Assembly (NCBI GenBank): GCA_023053685.1
Contig: JALIGW010000002.1
Span: forward strand, 248,938,856 to 249,002,855
Origin: Diadophis punctatus similis
Lineage: Eukaryota; Chordata; Lepidosauria; Squamata; Dipsadidae
Length of the DNA stretch: 64,000 nt
Direction: 5' to 3'
Part shown: positions 10,398 to 23,958 of the stretch, piece after piece
Layout of the letters: every line of letters starts with the position of its first letter
Numbering within the stretch: position 1 is the first letter of the stretch
Notes under the pieces: model-generated
Databases searched by the model: none
What the model saw: only the letters and a program-made list of their open reading frames with translations
Told to the model about the DNA's origin: nothing
Program-made: the position numbers and the translations under genes

Positions 10398-11397
10398 ACC
10401 GTATTTTTCGGAGTATAAGAAGCACCGCAGTATAAGATGCACCTTAGTTTTGGGGGAGGAAAACAAGGAAAAAAGGCCTCTGCCTCCCAGCAATTTGCCA
10501 AACAGCAAAAAGCAAACAGCACAGATGATATACACTGTTTGCTGTGTATTTCTATGCATGTGTTCCTGACACATAGAAATAGCAAAGAAATGGAGAAATG
10601 TACATTATGGCTGTATATTAATCCCAGAAAGTTTTCTTAAATGTAATCACACTAACTCCTCCCAATGATTTAAATAGATTTACTCCAAACATGACTAAGT
10701 CAGGTTTTAACTCAGCTGCCTTATTTTAATACTAATACTTATTATTAATACTTAATATTAAAACAGGACATTTCAGATTATACTTTTACAGATCTTTAAA
10801 ATTGATGTGACTTTCTGGAAGTATTCTCTGCTATTTAAAAGAAGATACAATAGCACTGGGCCTCTTCAGAGCAAGAATTTATTTTAAAAAGCTTCTTCAT
10901 TTTGTTAAGTTGTCTAGAACAATAATAAAGCAGTCTTAAAAAATAAGTCTAATAATTTGAACACTCTACAAACATTTAACAAAATAACATATTAATGGAA
11001 TCTGCCTCTACCTAGGATAGAACTCACAACCTCCTGATTGTGAGGCAAGAGCTCTACCTCTAGGCCACAGCAGCTATAGCTTACCTCATTGCAATTTCAG
11101 CAGTCTAACATTGCCAGCAGTTTATCTCCCAGCAATTTATCTCATTACAGCCACCGTATTTAGTTTCATTTTACTACATGGCTTACAAGCCAGTCAGCTG
11201 TAGGTCGGGAGGCAGATAATCTCTTATTGTGCAAATCAGGCTTTGCCCTGTTTGCTGCAAAGTGGTAAATTGCTGGCAGGCAGAGGCTAAAGGGTGGGGG
11301 TGGCTGGGTGGGGCTACATTCGGTGTATAAGACGCACCCAAATTTTCACCCTCTTTTTGAGGGTAAAAAGGTGCGTCTTATACTCCGAAAAATACGG
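10398..11397. mobile_element. Mariner-type MITE with CCGTATTTTTCGG ends
   Basis: The 1000-bp element begins CCGTATTTTTCGGAG, ends with the inverse, and is flanked by TA on both sides (10396-10397, 11398-11399). Subterminal repeats read GTATAAGACGCACC. No transposase is present. Unit B has the empty site (near 35075), giving direct evidence of insertion after duplication. A tRNA-like SINE sits inside. Confidence 0.85.
11003..11072 (-). mobile_element. tRNA-derived SINE head nested in the MITE
   Basis: On the minus strand, TGGCCTAGAGG (11057-11067) matches the pol III A box and GAGTTCTATCC resembles a B box, spaced as in a tRNA gene. It cannot fold as a full functional tRNA and is absent from the paralogous MITE at 33173. 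This is consistent with squamate tRNA-SINEs; the family is not certain. Confidence 0.55.
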
Positions 11398-11560
11398 TAT
11401 CTGTTTTTATCTTTATATTCACTTTAAGAGTACTCTGTAGTAAGATGTGTATCTTACTCTGATGTTTCTTTGCTTTGTCACATGTCCACCATAAATGGGT
11501 ATGTAAAGCTCTTCTTTACATTTTCAAGATTCATTTTAGGTGCCTTTATGCATTCTGGAC

Positions 11561-13213
11561 AATTTTTCCAGTGTTAGATACCAATAGTACATGATCTTAT
11601 AAAAGTTTTCTTTTAAACTATATTTTAATGTAAATTTTAGAACTCTTCTCTATGTATTCTCCCATTGTTCAAGCATTATATTACATCCAAACTTCTTTGT
11701 CCACTGAATCATACAATGCTTTACATACTGATTCTCCAAGTTCAATTTCAATTAGAGTTATAAATCTTAGCAATAATATGTTGAACACTACCACACACTT
11801 TGGGATGAACATCCTCGAATGGTGGAGTATGGGTGGATTTCCAGAAAAAGGTCCTTCAACCCATCATCATATAATTTTATTATTAAACTTATTGACTGCA
11901 ATTCTTAGAGTTTAGAGCAACTCTGAGCATCTTGCCATGCCCTAATTTTCATAGCAACAAAATACCCATTTTTTCCTTGTCCAAAGCTATGGAGAGTTCA
12001 TACACAATACATTTTTTAAAATGAAACATTTTCCAGTGTAGAGTTTTTTCTCAAATCACCACCACCAAGGGGGGATGCAACAAATACATCGACATTATGG
12101 TGCTGCTGTCACACAGCAACCATCAAAGGGAAACAAGCAGGCACCTCCCAAAAAATGACTTCCCAGCAGGAGTTGCTAATAAACCTGGAGATGCTGTGAT
12201 CAAAACCACAATCCCTTTTCGCCTCAATATTCCTACAGCTCTTCTCCATCGGGTTCATCTGTAGGACAGAACAGCCTCTACATGTGAAATTTTACACTGG
12301 GTTGTTTTCACAGGGCTTTGAGCCCATTCCCAGCACACCCGTCACACATAGCACTTACGATTTTGAAGATCTAGAAGCAGATCATTTTCAGTGTACCCAC
12401 AATCCCTTAAGACAGTCTGCACAGTGCTAAGATAACAAAACACAGTAGTTTCTCCCTTTCCTGAAGGTCAAAGACCCAGAAACAACCCTTATTTTGGCCC
12501 ACACGCAGGTGGCAAAATGGCAGCTGCTTCCACAAATCCAAAGCATGGCCCAGTGTTGAGTTCCAGGCACAATGAAGATGATGGCTGCTTCCACAACAGT
12601 CATGCGGCCCAGAGATGCATGTCCTCCCCTCTTTCCCCAAAATGAGGTTCAGTGATCTTCAAAAGGTAAGGAAGAGGAGGCTGTAAGGCCTGCTGGGGTG
12701 GGAGTCAGGTCTAAGGACTGCAATGACCAAGCGGGAGTGGGGGGAAAACTTGTGGGGACCCTGTAGAATAGGGAAAGGACTGGGACGATCAAAGGGTTGA
12801 CACAGAGGCGGCCTTTGGAATGAAAGCCTGGGCCACGGCTATGCCTCCAGCCCTGAGGTAGCCAGTGTTCCGCTTAATAACTCTCACATTAATTGAACAG
12901 CTTTATCAGGGTGAGAAGGGGGTGGGAGTAATTACAGTAAGCAAAGCAGTCTTGTTTAATAGTGATTGCAGCATAAAACCATAATTGATAGGCCCCATAA
13001 CACTTATAACTCAAGGACTACTTGTATGGTGGCTGGGAAATTCTGGCACTCAAAATCTGGAGGACACCAAGGAAGAAGATGGAAACTCCAATTGTGGGAA
13101 TTACATAATCAATATTTTTTTAAAAAAAACATCCCAAAAGCCATATTGAAGAATTCCACACTTTGGCAAAAGGAAATATCATGAAAATTCTGCTGATGAC
13201 CAGAAACAGGTAG
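11561..13213. other. Non-coding 3' flank of ZNF unit A
   Basis: Homologous blocks follow the ZNF arrays of units B (33000-34870, outside its MITE), C (47456-48225 and 49190-49662) and D (61556-61949). Near 12312 the sequence GGGCTTTGAGCCC preserves the empty site for the hAT-like element at 48234-49181. No protein-coding gene is supported. Confidence 0.5.
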
Positions 13214-15928
<2,715 letters not shown>

Positions 15929-16254
15929 CTATAAGATTCAAAGAAAAATGTCACTTTAATTGTTTATAAAATAGTTGCAGATGTGAAAAAAAAGTATATA
16001 TTACAATAAATAAGCAAACATGCCACAATAAAGAATAACCTCTTACATTAGTTATGATTCATTTGACACATTTGTGTCCAAGTTCAAATATCCATTCAGT
16101 CATGAAATCCTTTTTTTCACTTTTGTAATTCATAAATTCTTAGCAATGCAAAGGCTTACCATCAAATATATCTGGAAATGCTGGGGATAGATTGTAGAAT
16201 TGTTAATAGATGCATACAGAGAGAAATACAAATACACATAAATATATACCCTCC

Positions 16255-17075
16255 CCTGAAAATAAGCCCTAGTGAAGGGGTGGGCATGGCCAGGACAGGA
16301 GGCAGCTTTTCCCTTCCCCGGTCAGCTAATGGCAGCTGGGCCCCTTAATCAGGACCTGCGGTTCAGCTGAGCTTATCGGGAGCTGCCTCTCCGTTCTATC
16401 TCTCCCCAGTGTTCTTGGTGCTCGCTCGCCTCCCATTCATCCATCCCCCTTGCCTGCAAACTCCCACCCCATTTGCAAGAGAATAGCCGCCCGGCACCTC
16501 TTGCCACGCAGTACCCACCCAGCGGACAACTCCCCGGCCGGACGGCCAGAGCACCACTCACCAACCGAGCGGTAAGAGGCCGGTTGGGCCAGCCGCCTGC
16601 TGCCAAGTCTTCCGCGAGCGACCGGTCTGGGAGTGCGCTTCCTGCTCTATGGTTCCAGCTCCATGAAGGGCTCCGGCTCCCTTTGCCCTTCGCTGCCTCT
16701 CTGTCCCAGCTGCCAGAAGACACGGCAGCAGGTGACTGATCCGACCAGGCTCTTCTCCGCTTCCAGCAGCTTCCAGCCGGTTTTTACGTCTTGCGACTCA
16801 CCCCACCCTATCCCCCCCACTTGACACCCCAAAATTGCACCCCACTGCATGGCGCACATCTTACCGGAGTCTGGCAGCTCCATCGCGTCTCTCGGCCAGT
16901 CTGTGTAGAGAAACATCTTGCACGGTAAGTTTTTCATCTCGCGAGAAGTTTTTGTTTACCATGCAAAATGTTTCACTGCACAGACTGGCCGAGGCAACGG
17001 AGCTGCCAGACTCTGGTAAGATATGCATCTCGCGGACATCCTCCCCATCCCCTGCTCCCCACTCCCCTCGGGTAG
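16255..17075 (-). mobile_element. CpG-rich hairpin element, unit A copy
   Basis: This is the reverse-oriented counterpart of 28050-29315. One end has the CCTGAAAATAAGCCCTAGTG motif typical of CCCCGAAAATAAGAC-type repeats. The other has inverted segments around CTGGCAGCTCCATCG and AAACATCTTGCACGGTAA that can fold back. No transposase is present and the ends are imprecise. The open frames over it are low-complexity shadows. Confidence 0.5.
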
Positions 17076-17739
17076 AACTGTATGTATGTGGAAAATCCAT
17101 GTGTTTTTAGCCTGAAAATTATTCCAAAATGGTTACAGTCGAATCTTCTGAGCTAACTTTAGAGATGTGGGGTTTTACCTGGTGAAATGATACCTAAACC
17201 CTCTGCAAGTTTTCATGTACTAGTTTTGCCCATGGAAGTTCTCAGCTCCAAATAAGGACAGGAAATATTTTCCACAACCACTTTGGTGACATCCTAATTC
17301 AAGTAGTGCTCACTTACTGACTGCAATCGGGATTGGCACCTATGTCAGTAAGCAGCCCAATCATTAAGCATGATGTCATATGACAATGCCAATTTACATA
17401 CCATGCTTGTTGGCTTTACAGAAAGGGAATGCTATGAAAGCAAAGGTGGAAAGACACAGAGAAATCTGTGCCTTAAATAGACAGAATTTGGAGAAAAACT
17501 GAAAATTAGAAAAAGGTGATGGTAATGGATAAACGAGAGGAAGCAGAACTTGGTCAATAAGAATATAAATGAAAACTCTCCACAGGGCATTTTATTCCAA
17601 CAACAAAAGCCTCTTTGGAGCTCAACCAACCTGCCTCTTGTGCACACCAGTCTCGCTTCCTCAAAATGCTCTGCAGGCGTTTTGAGCAAGACATCGCAGG
17701 CCCGCCACTTAACCTGAAATTTTTTAATCTTTCTAAATA
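17076..17739. other. Intron sequence conserved in all four ZNF units
   Basis: Counterparts are 27554-28049, 42187-42849 and 56292-56944. Each copy keeps a 60 to 99 codon open frame beginning MSCPKRLQSILRKRDW on the sense strand, but an opposing open frame is equally conserved and no domain is recognisable. Confidence 0.4.
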
Positions 17740-18843
17740 CAGTGTATTCAGAAAGTATTCAGACCCCCTTTACTTTTGTCAATTTTGTTATGCTGAAGCT
17801 TGATTTTACAGTTGTTGAACTTCACTTTTTCCCTCCTTAATCTACACAGAATACGCCATAGTGAGAAAGTGAAAACAGAAGTTTAAAAATGTCTGTAAAT
17901 TTAGTAAAAGGAAAAAACTGAACTGGCATAAGTATTCAGACCCTTTGTAACAGCACCTGAAATTTAGTTCAGGTGCCATCTTCACAATGAAAATGATGGC
18001 TGCTCAGTGAACACATGAAAGCCCACTTGGAGTTTGCAAAAAAGAACCTGAAGAACTCTGTGAGGAACAAGATTCTCTGGTCTGATAAAACCAAGATTGA
18101 ACTGTCAATTCTAAATGTTATGTCTGGAGAAACCCAGGCACTGCTCATCACCTGCCCAATGTCATCCCAACAGCGAAGCATGGTGGTGGCAGCATCACGA
18201 TGTGGGGGTGTTTTTCAGCAGCAGAGACTGGGAGACTGGTCAGGGTTGAGGGAAAGCTGAATGGAGCAAAGTACAGGGATATCCTCAATGAAAACCTATT
18301 CCACAGTGGTCAGGACCTCACACTGGGCCGAAGGTTCACTTCTCAACATGAGAAGGGACACAGCCAAGACAACATAGGGGTGGCTTAGGGACAACTCTGT
18401 GAATGTCCTAGAGGGGCCCAGCCAGAGCTCTTGACTTGAACTCTATTGAATATCTCTGGAGGCACCTAAAAATGTCTCTCCATCCATGGTCAACATCCAA
18501 GCTGACTGACCTTGAGCATACTTGCAAGGAAGAATGGCAGAAAATCCCCCAATGCTGGTGTGCAAAGCTTAGCGCCTCATACCCAAAAAGACTTGAGGTT
18601 GTAATCGCTGTCAAAGGTGCTTCAATAAAGTATTGAGTGAAGGATCTGAATATTTATGCCAAAGTGATATTTCAGGTCTTTTCTTTTTAATAAATTTACA
18701 GCATTTCTAAAATTCTGTTTTCACTTTGTCATTATGAATGTACATGGATGAGAAAAAATGAATTTCAACGAGTGTAAAATCAGGCTGCAGTATAACAAAA
18801 TTGACAAAAGGGAAAGGGGTTTGAATACTTTCTGAATGCACTG
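17740..18843 (+). mobile_element. Degenerate Tc1-like transposon, most complete copy
   Basis: Ends read CAGTGTATTCAGAAAGTATTC and the inverse ending TTCTGAATGCACTG, close to the fish-type Tc1 ends CAGTGCATTC. Remnants of the transposase run 17990-18640 in several frames: KNKILWSDKTKIEL-like, VRVEGKLNGAKYRDILNENL, LNSIEYLWRHLKMSLHPWS, and SYPKRLEVVIAVKGASIKY before the stop. Frameshifts make it inactive. The other units carry the same insertion, so it predates the unit duplications. Confidence 0.85.
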
Positions 18844-19349
18844 AATATGTGTTCCTATTGACCCAGAAATACCCTCCTAAGAATTAATTTATGTAAAGAA
18901 TTATGTATGTTTCAATCTGCAAAATGACTCAGAAGTGCATTCGTTCAAATGTTTTATTCTATTTTTAAAAGGTGGGGTCACTAAAAGATGAAATGGTGAA
19001 CAAATGCGGTGCAAACATCCCTTTTGCCCATGAAACTCCTGGCTTGCCAGGAAAACAACATGTCAAGAAAACCACAAGGATTCAAGTGTTAGGTGAAGGG
19101 TGAGGGAGGTGGGTGGTTAAGAAATATGAAAAATATATCAAGATTTCTTTAAATCTTCCAAATCTGCCAGCAGAAAATCACAGGCAGCAACTTTAAATCA
19201 TGTAGCAAAAGGATAAAAACATTTGGGGAGAGAAAGAATATGCAGCAGCCGCATGTTTCATTCTTGTCCCTTCGCCGCTTCCAGGCCGTGGAGGAAACCA
19301 AAAAGCCCGACTTGCTCCCGGCTTCTCCTCCCACCTGCCCTCCACTCAC
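18844..19349. other. First intron, promoter-proximal part, unit A
   Basis: Homologous to 23959-24465, 38620-39109 and 55142-55639. It includes a well conserved block around TCAAGGAAACCACAAGGATTC-like sequence but no coding exon. Confidence 0.4.
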
Positions 19350-19404
19350 CTCCCAGGAGCCGCTTCGACCCTTCAAGCAGCACAAGAGGCTCCGCTGACG
19401 CCAT
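19350..19404 (-). CDS. First coding exon of ZNF unit A
   Basis: ATG opens MASAEPLVLLEGSKRLLG, and the exon ends after 55 nt at a consensus donor, G then GTGAGT, in phase 1. Reading frame, length and donor are conserved in all four units (19350-19404, 23904-23958, 38565-38619, 55087-55141), which supports an exon. The nearest good acceptor is at 15928. Splicing gives DKEDVNKSTLEN and a TGA, about 30 codons in total. The peptide matches no domain known to me. It could be the N-terminus of a longer isoform using an unseen exon. Confidence 0.55.
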
Positions 19405-19650
19405 GCTCCTCCCGTGGGTGAACCGGAAGAGGAATTTCTTCCTCCTCCTCCTCCTCCTCCTCCTCCTCTCTAGCAATCAAGTACTCTATCGTTTCAGTTT
19501 GTTGCAGCTCGGCCTCTCTACCTCCGGTGCAATGTCAATACTAGCGATGCCGCTGCTGTACTCTTATTCTCTGCTTTCTAGGCCCGAGTGTTGCTTCTTT
19601 GTAGAGCGCCATCTAGTGACATAAGGTTGAAAATCACCCTCGTCCTACCT
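19405..19650 (-). promoter_or_regulatory. Promoter region of ZNF unit A
   Basis: The minus strand has a CTCF-like core, GTCACTAGATGGCGCTC (19604-19620), and an ETS-type site CTTCCGGTT (19421-19429) just before the ATG. Both are at matching positions in the other units. This copy alone has a long (CTC)n run at 19436-19468 in the presumed 5' UTR. Confidence 0.5.
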
Positions 19651-19974
19651 CTACCCTGAAGCATTTGCAAGAGGCTTTCATGGATTCCGTCCTTCCTTCG
19701 GTGCCATCAAGTGCTATTAGACTCCTACCAAGCACAGGAATAGCTTTGGTCCATGACTATCTATCCTATACCTTTTCTTTCAAGTCTCCCAAGAGGGCAC
19801 ACTCATTTTCCCTCTTGCTCGAACAAAACCAAAGAAAGCTTCCTAGGAGGGGAATGATCTATAAGGTGACCAGATTTTAACATTGGTAAAGAGGGACACC
19901 ATTGACCGGGGTGGGTGGGTTCCTGATTAAAAATTTGGTCTATATGGAGCAACAAAAATTTTCATAGAAAATAA

Positions 19975-20500
19975 TGTCCCCCCTAGTCCTTCTTTTCTCT
20001 AGACTAGTCAAACCCAAATCCTGCCACTGTTCTTCATGTGTTTTAGTCTCTAGGCCTTTAATCATCTCATTTGCTCTTTGCACTTCCAAATATCAACAAC
20101 GTTTTTATAATGTGGTGACGCAAACTGGATGCAATATTCCAGGTGTGGCCTTACTAAGGATTTATAAAGCAGTACTAATACTTCATGTGAGTTTGATTCT
20201 TTGTCTCTGTTTATGCAACCAAATATTGTATTAGCTTTTTTGGCTGCTGCTGCACACTGCTGGCTCATGTTTAAGTGGTCATCCACTAGGACTCAAAGGT
20301 CCCTCTCACAGTTAGTTTTTGAATCAGGTTTTGCCTAATCTGCACTTGTACCTTTGGTGTTTCCTGACCAGGTGTAAAACTTTGCTTTTCTCCACAATAA
20401 ATTTCATTTTGTTGGATAGAGCCCATTGTTCAAGTCTGTCACGATCTTTTTAGATCCTGAGCTTGTCTTCTGGGGTGTTGGCTATTCCTGCTCTGGGCAG
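19975..20500 (-). mobile_element. CR1-like LINE ORF2 fragment
   Basis: The minus strand encodes MDDHLNMSQQCAAAAKKAN and VLLYKSLVRPHLEYCIQF with frameshifts, characteristic of the reverse transcriptase C-terminal region of CR1-type LINEs. The DNA downstream to 20500 matches the preceding part of that domain in broken frame. Confidence 0.7.
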
Positions 20501-21338
20501 TGTACAATAAAACATCCAAATATATAAGACAGTATATTAAAAAAATTAAAATATGAAAAACATTTTCTTAACCCCCTCTTTCTCATGCTAAATGACTCTG
20601 CCTTCAGAGTCATTTATTTTTTTAAAACAACAACAACAACAATGTAGTAAATCAGTGATCCAAAATTATCATAACATCTTAATCCTCTTTCTCATTTTAC
20701 TTGTGGAATGGATTGGAATAGTGCTTTGGAATTTTCAAGCTTCTCCAAGACTTAAATGCACCTCCTGCCTCTGCTCTAATTAGTAGCAATCAGGAAGGCT
20801 AGTTGGGGACACCTGGAGTCACAGCATTGTGAAGTGTTGCCTGATGGCTACAGACGTTGCCATATGTTTCCCCAAGAAAGATTGCGATCATCTCTATCAA
20901 CAGGAATCCCTGATAGGAGATGAAAGATGGTCTCTTCATTTTTTTTTGTCCTGCATCATTTTTAACACGCGCAAGGAACTTGTTGATCAACTTAATACTC
21001 TTTCTGTTGAGAAGGAACTTAGATGATACCAAAGCACTATGACCCCCACAATGCAAGCCATTTGGAACTCAGTGAGACATCTGATGGAAGGTCTTTGCAA
21101 AGGAATGACAGTTCTTCATGGACCAACGTGATGGGCTGGAAGTTAAGAGCTGGAATTTTTCCTACTTTATCATCAAAGCATTCTCCGTGCCTGTCTGTAT
21201 GTGTAATTGTGCATGTCTCTCTACAAATATATGTACACATACAGGCACACACTTAGGGCAATTTTGAGATCTTCAGGTTAAAATTAAAATTAGTTAAAAT
21301 TCCAGGGATCAACTAAATTTGCCCCCACTGGAGAAGGG
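20501..21338. other. No recognised feature
   Basis: AT-rich to mixed sequence with a short (CAA)n run at 20629-20641. Short open frames on both strands overlap and show no domain. Confidence 0.3.
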
Positions 21339-21425
21339 ACTCTCTCTCTCTCTCTCTCTCTCTCCCTCCCTCCCTCCCTCTCTCCCCCTCCCTCCCACCC
21401 ACCCTCCCTCCCTCCCGCTTGCCCG
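21339..21425. repeat. (TC)n and (TCCC)n microsatellite
   Basis: A TC dinucleotide run grades into CTCC/TCCC repeats. The long open frames on both strands here are products of the repeat. Confidence 0.9.
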
Positions 21426-22015
21426 CTCCCCAGGCTCCGAATACCCCCTCCCCTCTTCGAAATCAAACTTGTCCCACCACCCAGTTGGAAGACGGTGCTG
21501 CTTCATCTTAATTCATTTGCAGCAACCAATCCGCCTGAGCGCGACCCCCCTCCCCCCCGCCAGCCCGAGTTTGTTTTTGCTTCGTTTTCTCCCCAGAAAG
21601 CAAGTTTTTTCCCCTCTATTAACCTGTTACTTGAAATCGTGCCTTTCCCCTGCCCGGGTTTTCTGTCTGGCAGGCGCCTGCTTTCCATGTCGGTGTGGGA
21701 GGGGGGTGGAGGAGGGGGGGACCTCGGGCACTCTCCTCCTCCTCCCCCCACCTCCGTCTTCCTAGTTTTGCTAGAAAGCTTTTCAACCGCTCTGAAAGAC
21801 AAGTGCAAAGCGCCCCCCCAGTGTTCACTCTGCCCCGCCCCGCACCATCCTGTGAATGCAGGGCGCTGAATCGGAAGCCTGTCGCTCGGGCGCATGTCTG
21901 GCTGGAGGAAGAAGCGGGGGCTCATTAGACAGAGCCCGACCCGACATGGCTGGCTTAAAACTCCTGGAGTTTGAACTCCCCCCCCAAATCTCGCACGCCC
22001 CCCCTTCAGGCTGAT
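21426..22015. other. CpG-rich stretch without a supported gene
   Basis: High GC with several overlapping open frames of 70 to 148 codons on both strands. All are Pro/Ser/Gly low complexity without domains. It may be sequence carried between the two hAT-like ends. Confidence 0.35.
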
Positions 22016-22250
22016 TTTTGGAAAGAATGCCCTAGCTTGTCGTGCATTCTTTCCAAAAATCGGGACCTTTTAGAAACACTGCAGGACGCAGGACAAATGT
22101 TTCAAAAGCGGTACTGTCCCGCCAAAAGCGGGATGTCTGGTCACACTATACTAAGATGACCAGACATCCCGCTTTTGGCGGGACAGACCCAATTTTAAAC
22201 AAATTGTCCTGCGTCCCGCGGCGTTTCAAAAAAGTCCCGCTTTTTGAATT
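22016..22250. mobile_element. Two back-to-back short hAT-like ends
   Basis: A hairpin piece ending GCGGGATGTCTGGTCAC (to 22147) is followed within a few bases by an inverted end starting TAAGATGACCAGACATCCCGC (22154). Both resemble the 135-bp hairpins at 209-343, 37179-37313 and 49058-49181. Confidence 0.6.
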
Positions 22251-22701
22251 TGCACAACAGGCTCTTCTGCACGAAAGAGCCTGGGCCCTTCTGTCCGGTT
22301 GTCTCTCACACAGAAATCTGCGGAATGTGCACAGGCCGGTGTAAAAAAAAATCAGAGCCGGGATGTTTCTTCACATCTTCACATCAACGCCGCTTCTGAG
22401 CGAAAGGAAAGGAAGCGCCTCATCCACATGCCCACCCGCACCTTTTTTTTCTCTCTTCCTCTCCCCAGGGTGATTCCCGGAGGCATCCAGGGACTCTTTC
22501 AGCAGCCGAGCCAGGCCCCGCCTGGCTTCCTCTCCGCCTCCAGCGTGTCATTCACTCTTTGCATCTCGGGCCCTCCCCCCCGGCAGGCCCATATACTCTC
22601 TGCGTCGCACTCGCCAAAGTGGATCTTGAGGGAAACAGCTCCAGGCCGGGCAGGGAAAACCCCCCACCGCACACCGACGTGCCCGAGGGCCCAGTTCAGC
22701 G

Positions 22702-23262
22702 CCTTGCACGCTCAGCCCCACTTGACAGCAACAGCCAGAAATGGGCTTCCGGAGGCGTAGAGGGAGCAGCGGCTTTGGCGGGTCTGGCCATGTCCTTTCC
22801 CGGGTCTGCCACACGGGGGGAAGGAGCGGAGGCGTGGGGCACCCGCCGGATGCCGCCCCGGAGAGAAGACCAGGCCCGGCTGGCAAGGGCCAGGAAGGAT
22901 TTTCCCCGCGCCGCCAGCCAGCTTGTCCTCCGGGCCAGACGCAGCAGAGGCTGCAGTTTTGTGCACCACCACCCCTTCATCGCAGGCCTTACCGCTGCCA
23001 TGGCTGGGGCTCGCCTCTGCTGCGTCTGGCCCGGAGGACAAGTTGGCTGGCGGCGCGGGAAAAATCCTTCCTGGCCCTTGCCAGCCGGGCCTGGTCTTCT
23101 CTCCAGGGCGGCGTCCGGCGGCTGCCCCATGCCTCCGCAACTTCCCCCCGTGTGGCACACCTGGGAAAGGACACAGCCAGACCCGCCAAAGCCGCTGCTC
23201 CCTCTACGCCTCTGGAAGCCCATTTCTGGCTGTTGCCGTCAAGTGGGGCTGAGCGTGCGAGG
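22702..23262. repeat. Long palindrome: two 250-bp inverted arms with a 61-bp spacer
   Basis: Left arm 22702-22951 and right arm 23013-23262 are inverse complements at roughly 94-95 percent by eye, GC-rich throughout. The arms make mirrored open frames on both strands, which are not genes. No terminal target duplication is seen, so it is a rearrangement or part of an element rather than an independent insertion. Confidence 0.85.
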
Positions 23263-23452
23263 CCATGGCAGCGGTAAGGGTCTTTAAGTGTGGAGCGGGG
23301 CGGTGGGGCTGCTAAGTGAAGGAAGGGAGAAGAGCTTGAGGTTTCGGAGCGAAATCTGGGAAGTATTTTGTCCTGGCGTGGAAAGGGGAGGCGTGGATCA
23401 TCCCCCCCTCAATGGTGTCCCGCTTTACCAAAGTGAAAATCTGGTCACCTTA

Positions 23453-23675
23453 GACTAATTGAGTTAATGAGTAACAAAATGGCGATTGAAGCTTCAAAGG
23501 GCATGAAAGTGAAAGCTAAAAGGAAAGTTTCGTTTCGCTAGCAGCCCTCTGTTTGAAAATGCCTGACTTTGATGAACTTTATCTTCTCTTTCTGATTTTG
23601 GATTAAAATAAAAAGTCTAATTTTAAATTTTAAATGGCTTTAAAATCTGGAAAAACTGTTTTTAACGAAGAATTA
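23453..23675 (+). mobile_element. L1-type 5' UTR and first ORF1 codons, 3' truncated
   Basis: It matches, in opposite orientation, the 5' part of the L1 at 51034-53527: the CAAAATGGCGATTGAAG block, the TTTCGTTTCGCTAGCAGCCCT block, and the ORF1 start MALKSGKTVFN near 23632. It stops at about 23675, where the ZNF promoter begins. The same piece is in unit C (38118-38340) but not in A or D. Confidence 0.7.
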
Positions 23676-23903
23676 GGACGAGGGTGATTTTCAACCTTAT
23701 GTCACTAGATGGCGCTCTAGAATGAAGCAACACTCGGCGCCTAGAAAGCAGAGAATAAGAGTACAGCAGCGGCATCGCTAGTATTGACGTTACACCGGAA
23801 GAAGAGAGGCCGAGCTGCAACAAATTGAAACGATAGAGTATTAGATTGCTAGAGAGGAGGAGGAAAGAGGAAGTTCCTCTTCCGGTTCACCCCCAGGAGG
23901 AGG
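23676..23903 (+). promoter_or_regulatory. Promoter region of ZNF unit B
   Basis: A CTCF-like core GTCACTAGATGGCGCTC lies at 23701-23717 and an ETS site CTTCCGGTT at 23879-23887, about 187 and 17 bp before the ATG. There is no TATA box. Confidence 0.5.
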
Positions 23904-23958
23904 ATGGGGTCGGTGGAGCCTCTTGTGCTGCTTGAAGGGTCGAAGCGGCTCCTGGGAG
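23904..23958 (+). CDS. First coding exon of ZNF unit B
   Basis: This exon encodes MGSVEPLVLLEGSKRLLG and ends in phase 1 at a GTGAGT donor. Compared with C and D it differs at codons 2 and 4. The matching acceptor is at 30109, across a 6.15-kb intron loaded with transposons. The spliced frame reads DKEDVNKSTLEN then stops. Status as a functional exon is inferred from four-copy conservation. Confidence 0.55.

Larger units (their letters stand above)
9884..11560 (-). mobile_element. L1 LINE 3' end, interrupted by a mariner-type MITE
   Basis: The minus-strand frame ending near 10149 carries the C-terminal tail of an L1-type ORF2 (WKNIFITTGLQNL, LLLDFVREVGKMKL), followed by an A-rich 3' UTR ending near 9884. 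The coding remnant continues at 11398 onward but is split by the MITE at 10398-11397. The uninterrupted copy in unit B is at 34925-35586. Confidence 0.7.
19862..23452. mobile_element. Candidate 3.6-kb composite of the TAAGGTGACCAGA hAT-like family
   Basis: The left end (19862-19910) and right end (23404-23452) are inverted matches of about 49 bp: TAAGGTGACCAGATTTT, then a GGTAAAG and a GGGACACCATTGA block. The interior holds a LINE piece, CpG-rich DNA, nested short hAT ends and a 250-bp palindrome. Flanks ATGATCTA and GACTAATT are not a duplication, and the right flank is an L1 fragment. The two ends may therefore come from separate insertions. Confidence 0.4.

Noticed and set aside
11003..11072. 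A tRNA gene
   Set aside because: A and B boxes are recognisable, but the sequence does not close into a full tRNA and lies within a MITE; it is better explained as a SINE head.
22559..23287. Overlapping frames of 110-242 codons on both strands
   Set aside because: They are mirror images produced by the palindrome and the high GC content.
19862..23452. A proven 3.6-kb hAT insertion
   Set aside because: The two ends match well as inverted repeats, but the flanking 8-mers differ and the right flank is an L1 joint. Kept only as a low-confidence candidate.
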